DNA from: Pseudomonadota bacterium
Lineage (GTDB): Bacteria; Pseudomonadota; Alphaproteobacteria; Rhizobiales; Rhizobiaceae
Reading direction: 5' to 3'
Length of the DNA: 5,399 bases
NCBI GenBank assembly: GCA_023419995.1
Contig: JAEZXF010000128.1
Span: 1 to 5,399, forward strand
The position numbers were made by a program, and so were the translations under genes. Within the stretch, counting starts at the first letter, position 1; each line of letters begins with the position of its first letter. This document shows positions 4,879 to 5,399 of this stretch, in pieces. The notes beneath the pieces were generated by a model, which had not been told where the DNA came from, ran no database searches, and was given only the letters and a program-made list of their open reading frames with translations.

Positions 4879-5399
4879 CTACGTCATCCAGAGACCGCCG
4901 GTGACGTTGATCGCCTGGCCGGTCATGTAGGCCGCCGCAGGAGAGAGCAGGAAGCATGCGACCCGCGCAATATCTTCCGGCGTCCCGAGCCGCCCGAGCG
5001 GAATGGCCGACACCCTGTCGGCAGATCTCGGCAGTCCGAGGGCAGCGGCCTCGCGATCCGCGTGGGCGCGCATCTCGGTCTGGTCGATGGTGCCGGGGCA
5101 GATCGCGTTGACGCGCACGCCCCTGCCCGCCAGCTCGTGCGCGGCCGACTGGGTCATCGCGATCACCGCGCCTTTCGAGGCGCTGTAGGACATGGCGAAG
5201 GGCCGGCCGGACTTGCCGAACCACGAGGCCATGTTGACCACCGCGCCGCGCGCCGCGGTCAGGTCGTCGAGCAGGAGCTGCAGGCAGTTGAAGCTGCCCA
5301 GCACGTTGACCTCGAGCGTGCGGCGGAAATCCTCTTCGGCCACCTCGGGCAGCGCGCCGAGCTTGCCGATCCCGGCATTGTTGACGAGCAGGCTCACGG
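4879..5399 (-). CDS. Short-chain dehydrogenase/reductase (SDR), C-terminal 172 residues (partial)
   Basis: The frame enters from the window edge and stops at TAG (4881-4879). Numbering from the first visible whole codon, GTG at 5397, the classical SDR pattern is clear: NNAG (6-9), the active-site Asn in EVNVLGSF (29-36, N31), the catalytic Ser in VVNMAS (53-58, S58), YSASK (71-75, Tyr71 and Lys75, 13 residues after the Ser as usual), NAICPG (97-102) and the C-terminal PLGRLGTPEDIARVACFLLS followed by TGQAINVTGGLWMT. The cofactor-binding TGxxxGIG part, roughly the first 75-85 residues of an expected 250, is outside the window, so NAD versus NADP preference cannot be read. The enzyme should interconvert a secondary alcohol and a carbonyl in the cytoplasm. 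The ending resembles polyol-type dehydrogenases, but that is weak evidence. It is the first visible gene of the cluster, 64 nt before livH. Family is sure; substrate unknown. Confidence 0.93.
   Translation of the reverse strand, partial: VSLLVNNAGIGKLGALPEVAEEDFRRTLEVNVLGSFNCLQLLLDDLTAARGAVVNMASWFGKSGRPFAMSYSASKGAVIAMTQSAAHELAGRGVRVNAICPGTIDQTEMRAHADREAAALGLPRSADRVSAIPLGRLGTPEDIARVACFLLSPAAAYMTGQAINVTGGLWMT

Noticed and set aside
5395..5397. GTG at the window edge as the start codon of the SDR
   Set aside because: It sits directly before SLLVNNAG, in the middle of the Rossmann fold. A start here would delete the cofactor-binding motif, so the codon is an internal valine and the gene is cut by the window edge.

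Overview
The window is a compact, high-GC, single-strand gene cluster. All seven recognisable genes are read on the minus strand, so transcription runs from high to low coordinates. Base composition, strong purine-rich Shine-Dalgarno sites and gene content suggest a GC-rich member of the Pseudomonadota, most likely an alphaproteobacterium of the Hyphomicrobiales/Rhodobacterales kind, where such transporter operons are numerous. No rRNA or marker gene is present, so this placement is an inference.

In transcription order the window holds: the C-terminal two thirds of a short-chain dehydrogenase/reductase (SDR, 5399-4879); a 64-nt gap with an imperfect hairpin; a complete branched-chain-amino-acid-type (HAAT/Liv) ABC importer, with permeases livH (4814-3960) and livM (3960-2989) and ATPases livG (2992-2234) and livF (2237-1497); a 56-nt gap; the exported type I periplasmic binding protein (1440-295); a gap with a perfect 9-bp hairpin; and the first 80 codons of an AMP-forming acyl-CoA synthetase/ligase (242-1), which runs off the window. 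The four membrane and ATPase genes are chained by 1-nt or 4-nt stop/start overlaps, and each has its own good ribosome binding site.

The binding protein should capture a ligand in the periplasm. LivH/LivM should form the inner-membrane channel and LivG/LivF should power import. The flanking SDR (oxidation or reduction of an alcohol or carbonyl) and acyl-CoA ligase (CoA activation of a carboxylic acid) suggest that the cargo is a carboxylic acid that is catabolised, rather than a free branched-chain amino acid. That specificity is an inference and the ligand cannot be read from the sequence.

The window is essentially ordinary accessory metabolism. I see no mobile element, CRISPR array, RNA gene or clearly novel system, and no intergenic stretch longer than 64 nt. 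The points worth a second look are the two intercistronic hairpins, the off-consensus ABC signature of LivG, the apparent lack of an amino-group-binding acidic residue in the binding protein, and the SDR-transporter-ligase linkage.
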